A stretch of DNA of 64,000 bases from UBA7672 sp041166025 (GTDB lineage: Bacteria > Pseudomonadota > Alphaproteobacteria > Caulobacterales > Hyphomonadaceae): assembly GCA_041166025.1 (NCBI GenBank), contig JBEAMJ010000015.1:38335-102334 (forward strand), given 5' to 3'. Made by a program: the position numbers and the translations under genes. Below, piece after piece: positions 61,287-64,000 of this stretch. A model generated the notes under the pieces. That model did not search any database and was not told the DNA's origin. It was given only the letters and a program-made list of their open reading frames with translations. Position 1 is the stretch's first letter; each line of letters starts with the position of its first letter.

Positions 61287-61844
61287 GTGGCGATGGCCGA
61301 CGACAGGCGTGGACAAAAACACCGGCCAGACCGCAGCCGGCTCCGTCAGCCTTGTATCCTCCTGATGACCGCTGTTGCACTCGCTGCAATCCTCGCGCTG
61401 GCGCTGCCTGTGGCCGCTGGCTCGGCCGAGCTTGTCTGGAATGTCACGCCAAGCGCACCCGCAGGCCTTTATCGGATTGTCCGTGAGCCATGGACGAGGG
61501 GTGATCGCGTTGCGGTCCTGCCTGGCGCCGACCTCGGAGCCGATCTCGCACAGCGCGGCGTCCTCCCTGCGGGCAGGCTCCTGGTCAAGCAGGTTGCAGC
61601 CATCCCTGGCGATCGCGTCTGCCGGCAGGGCGAGGAGGTCAGTATCGACGGAAAACGCGTGGCCGAAGCGCGGGTCAGGGACTCGCAAGGACGTCTCATG
61701 CCCGTCTGGCAGGGTTGCGCCCGTCTCACAGCTGACGATGTCTTTCTCCTGGGCGACACAGCCTCTTCCTATGACGGGCGGTATTTCGGCGTGACGCCGG
61801 CAAACGCCATCATCGGTCGCGCCGACCTGCTGGTGGCCTTCTGA
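61287..61844 (+). CDS. traF: TraF-type S26 signal peptidase (pilin maturation)
   Basis: 185 residues: N-terminal membrane anchor (CILLMTAVALAAILALALPVAAG), catalytic Ser56 in TPSAPAGLYR and general-base Lys101 in LLVKQVAAIPGD; the later LLGDTASSYDGRYFG closes the S26 fold. In RP4-type systems TraF cyclises the TrbC pilin. GTG 61287 has AGGAG upstream; ATG 61293 is the alternative. Follows LysR by 12 bp. Confidence 0.88.
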   Translation: MAMADDRRGQKHRPDRSRLRQPCILLMTAVALAAILALALPVAAGSAELVWNVTPSAPAGLYRIVREPWTRGDRVAVLPGADLGADLAQRGVLPAGRLLVKQVAAIPGDRVCRQGEEVSIDGKRVAEARVRDSQGRLMPVWQGCARLTADDVFLLGDTASSYDGRYFGVTPANAIIGRADLLVAF

Positions 61845-62161
61845 GGCGCCACAGGCGACGTGCATGCAGATGAGCAGGTCGGAATTATCTGGCAGCTCGG
61901 TCTTGCGCCCGCCTGGCTGCGAGGCGGATCACAATCCGATGGCGCCACAAGCGTGCGCTCCGGGGATCACCTCAAACGCCCGGAGACCCCTGAACAATGC
62001 CTGACAGGCGCGGCTATCCGGCCCTCCCACAAAACTGGAGCCGCCGCAGGCCATCTATGTGAACCAACGATTTTCAGGTCAGACGCTCTGCGTGAAAGCG
62101 GGGCGAGCAGGCCGGACGCCCGAGAGGGCTGGCGGGCGGGCACGGGACCCGGGCGGGAAGG
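61845..62161. other. Intergenic region
   Basis: About 320 bp; no gene supported. The gene that follows begins with GTG just after a G-rich run. Confidence 0.4.
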
Positions 62162-62788
62162 GTGGGGCAGACATTGGCCTGCGATCAGCATACCGCGACG
62201 GTTCGCGCGTTCGAGCTCTTTGCGCGCGAAGTCTATCAGCGCCGGCCCGGCAGCGCACTGCCGCCGCGCCAATGGGTGATCATCCGCCACCTCAAGGCCC
62301 GCGCGGAGACCGGCTGCACGCTCGCCGCGCTACAGAAGTCGCTCGCGCGGGCGCGGGATCGGATCGAACTGGTCGTCGCAAGCCTGCGCGAACGCGGTGA
62401 TGTGGGGATGAGTGAGGATGCCAGTGGTCAGCCGCTTGCCTGTCTCACGGACGCCGGCGCTCTCCGGCTCCTGGATGATCCGGTCTCCCGCCTCGATGGA
62501 GCGCTGGTCCGTCTTCCACCGCGCGACAAGCAGAGGTTGCATGAGATGATGCTGCGCCTGACGCAGGCGATGGCGATTGATGCAAAGCTGGAGCGTCGGG
62601 GACGCCAGGCAGGCGCACTCACGCTCTCCTCTGCAGCAAGGCTTTGCGCGCGAGACGGGCAGGCTCGCCTCGAGAGCGTTGAGAAGCTGACGCGCGGGGG
62701 CATCGCCCGGGGTACGGCAAGGTCGCGGGACGCCCGCTGGGCGCGGTTTTCGATTGACCGACCCAACCGCGAAGGACGCTTTTCCTGA
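62162..62788 (+). CDS. MarR-like winged-helix protein (hypothetical)
   Basis: 208 residues. The middle PPRQWVIIRHLKARAETGCTLAALQKSLARARDRIELVVASLRERGDVGMSEDASGQPLACLTDAGALRL reads like a MarR winged helix with wing, followed by a helical dimerisation part. Starts at GTG 62162. Probably an ICE-encoded regulator; family assignment is only by resemblance. Confidence 0.55.
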   Translation: MGQTLACDQHTATVRAFELFAREVYQRRPGSALPPRQWVIIRHLKARAETGCTLAALQKSLARARDRIELVVASLRERGDVGMSEDASGQPLACLTDAGALRLLDDPVSRLDGALVRLPPRDKQRLHEMMLRLTQAMAIDAKLERRGRQAGALTLSSAARLCARDGQARLESVEKLTRGGIARGTARSRDARWARFSIDRPNREGRFS

Positions 62789-63185
62789 CTGCGCGACTGA
62801 ATTTCAGGGCGGCACGGGGCAGGGTCGCTGACCCTGGTCCAGCGGGTAGGTGACTGCTCCCCGGGCAGGAGATCACCGGACAAGGGCGAGGGTCTGCTGC
62901 GCGAGTCCGCTTGCCCTGTGAGCAGCCTGTGGATTGTCATGGGGGTATCGGCGGCGTGTCGGGAAAACTGTTGCGCCGCGGCCGCACACGCGCGCTGGCA
63001 CGCACGTCATCTCCCAATCGGGAGATTTACGGGTCTGCCGATTCGCGGACGCACTTGCACGTGTCGGGCGTCGTGTTGGTAGCCCTCGACGGGAGCAGCC
63101 CTTCAAGTTTGGGGCGCAGCTGTCGCGAGGTGACGGTTGGGCCGCGCGGCGCTCTTTCCGCCCGGGTGACAGGCGGGAGAGACCC
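62789..63185. other. Intergenic region, possible ICE edge
   Basis: About 400 bp with no gene that I can defend. It separates ICE genes from ordinary chromosomal genes, so an attachment site could lie here, but no repeat was identified. Confidence 0.3.
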
Positions 63186-63455
63186 ATGACCAGGATATTC
63201 TGGCCAACGGAATTGCAGACGCGGCAGTCGCGGTGGATCCTTCTGGGGCGGGTCATGCACTGGACGCTGACCGCGATCGCACTTTCGCTGCTGGCGCTGA
63301 CGGTTGCAGTCTCTGGTGCGCTCCTCGAGGCTGGTCCGGGCGAAGGGGGGATCTGGGGTGATCCTGCAGTCCGTCTGAGCTTCACGGGCAGTCTTGTGGG
63401 CATCGGCGTGTTTCTGCTCGGCCGAACGCTCCGGTTCGTGTTCGCGCGCGAGTAG
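63186..63455 (+). CDS. Small membrane protein of unknown function (89 aa)
   Basis: ATG 63186 with GGGAGAG upstream. Two hydrophobic helices (VMHWTLTAIALSLLALTVAVSGALL and LSFTGSLVGIGVFLLGRTLRFVF) joined by a Gly-rich loop. Not recognised; such proteins are common next to envelope genes. Confidence 0.6.
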   Translation: MTRIFWPTELQTRQSRWILLGRVMHWTLTAIALSLLALTVAVSGALLEAGPGEGGIWGDPAVRLSFTGSLVGIGVFLLGRTLRFVFARE

Positions 63456-63883
63456 TTTGACCACATTGGTGGGTCGACCCTTGGTCGATGGGGGCGCGCC
63501 TCGTGCTGTCGTGACGCGCGATCCCTCGTCGGATCAGATGTTCGTGCTGCCCGCCGGGGATTGTTGCGTGGTTGTGTCGACTCCACCATGCGCGATCATC
63601 AAGATCCCGACGCGTGGCCCTTCCCCTCCTCGTTGTGCGCTCCTGTGCGGTGCGCAGACAGGCAGGCTCCCGGCGCTCGGTTCATTCTATCCGGTTTGAG
63701 ATAGCCAGGCCGGGCCGTGCACGGTGATCAAGGCGCCAGGCGCGGAGCATACGGTGTTTACAGCTCCGCTCTGGCTCCCGGGTCACACCAGCATGCGTCC
63801 GCATCGTCCCCCGGCAGTTTGAATTTGAGATGTGGCGCAGGAGGCTGCACACAGAGGATGGCTTAGAAGGGTAGGGGACCGCC
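63456..63883. other. Intergenic region upstream of ugd
   Basis: About 430 bp; probably carries the ugd promoter. Nothing else supported. Confidence 0.35.
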
Positions 63884-64000
63884 ATGCGCGTGACGATGAT
63901 CGGAGCGGGCTATGTAGGCCTGGTGTCGGGCGCGTGCTTTGCCGATTTCGGGCACACCGTCACGTGCGTGGACAAGGACCCGGGCAAGATAGAGCGGCTG
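63884..64000 (+). CDS. ugd: UDP-glucose 6-dehydrogenase, N-terminal part (gene continues outside window)
   Basis: 39 codons visible. MRVTMIGAGYVGLVSGACFADFG and TVTCVDKDPGKIERL are the Rossmann NAD-binding start of UDP-glucose/GDP-mannose dehydrogenases; the wording favours UDP-glucose 6-dehydrogenase, which makes UDP-glucuronate for exopolysaccharide. ATG 63884 follows GTAGGGGA. Confidence 0.8.
   Translation, partial: MRVTMIGAGYVGLVSGACFADFGHTVTCVDKDPGKIERL

Noticed and set aside
63682..63885. Minus-strand 67-codon open frame upstream of ugd
   Set aside because: Arg/Ser-rich, overlaps the ugd start, no start context.
1..64000. CRISPR arrays, tRNA and rRNA genes
   Set aside because: No regularly spaced repeats or cloverleaf-like sequence with CCA-type ends were seen in any gap.

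Overview
The window looks like chromosomal DNA of a GC-rich alphaproteobacterium. This is inferred from codon usage, the abundance of TonB-dependent receptors, the Tat- and lipoprotein-rich exported proteome and the alphaproteobacterial-type trb conjugation locus; a Caulobacterales/Maricaulales or sphingomonad-like host would fit, but no rRNA or marker gene is present to settle it.

Region A (1-13.5 kb) is a compact catabolic island. A minus-strand operon encodes an oligopeptide-type substrate-binding protein, a serine beta-lactamase-fold hydrolase and a membrane-anchored alpha/beta hydrolase (cut by the window edge). The divergent plus-strand operon encodes an N-acyl-D-amino-acid deacylase, a complete Dpp-type ABC importer (two permeases, two ATPases) and an XRE-cupin regulator, joined from the first permease onward by overlapping start/stop codons. 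A third unit encodes a secreted CocE/NonD-type hydrolase and another beta-lactamase-fold hydrolase with a membrane tail. The same palindrome (TTTC-N6-GAAA, best form GTTTCC-N4-GGAAAC) occurs twice in the divergent promoter region and once before the third unit, so all three are probably one regulon controlled by the XRE-cupin protein and devoted to D-configured, acylated or otherwise unusual peptides.

Region B (13.5-22.2 kb) holds an ECF sigma factor coupled to a transmembrane Ser/Thr kinase, a very large TolB-propeller/amidohydrolase lipoprotein, a decayed IS3-type transposase, an Asp/Asn beta-hydroxylase-like protein and the last part of a TonB receptor gene. Region C (22.2-33.2 kb) is a copper-flavoured island: two DUF2946 proteins, an MbnP/MbnH metallo-mystery pair, CopC, CopD, a PCuAC-MliC fusion, a TonB siderophore-type receptor and a PepSY membrane protein on the minus strand, facing a Cys-rich BNR lipoprotein and a TlpA thioredoxin on the plus strand.

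Region D (33.7-38.1 kb) has a Rid-family lipoprotein, a Tat-exported flavin amine oxidase, a class III aminotransferase and a TetR regulator. An identical 18-bp sequence lies before the first gene and between the next two. Region E (38.1-48 kb) contains fragments of AraC and ABC genes, a PhoD phosphatase, a Zn-ribbon miniprotein, a lipoprotein tyrosine phosphatase paired with a TonB receptor, and a 731-residue orphan. Region F (48.3-62.8 kb) is the mating-pair-formation part of an integrative conjugative element (traG, copG, trbBCDEJLFGI, with divergent LysR, traF and a MarR-like gene); no relaxase, integrase or trbK is in view. The window ends in the first 39 codons of a UDP-glucose 6-dehydrogenase gene. 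No tRNA, rRNA or CRISPR array was seen.
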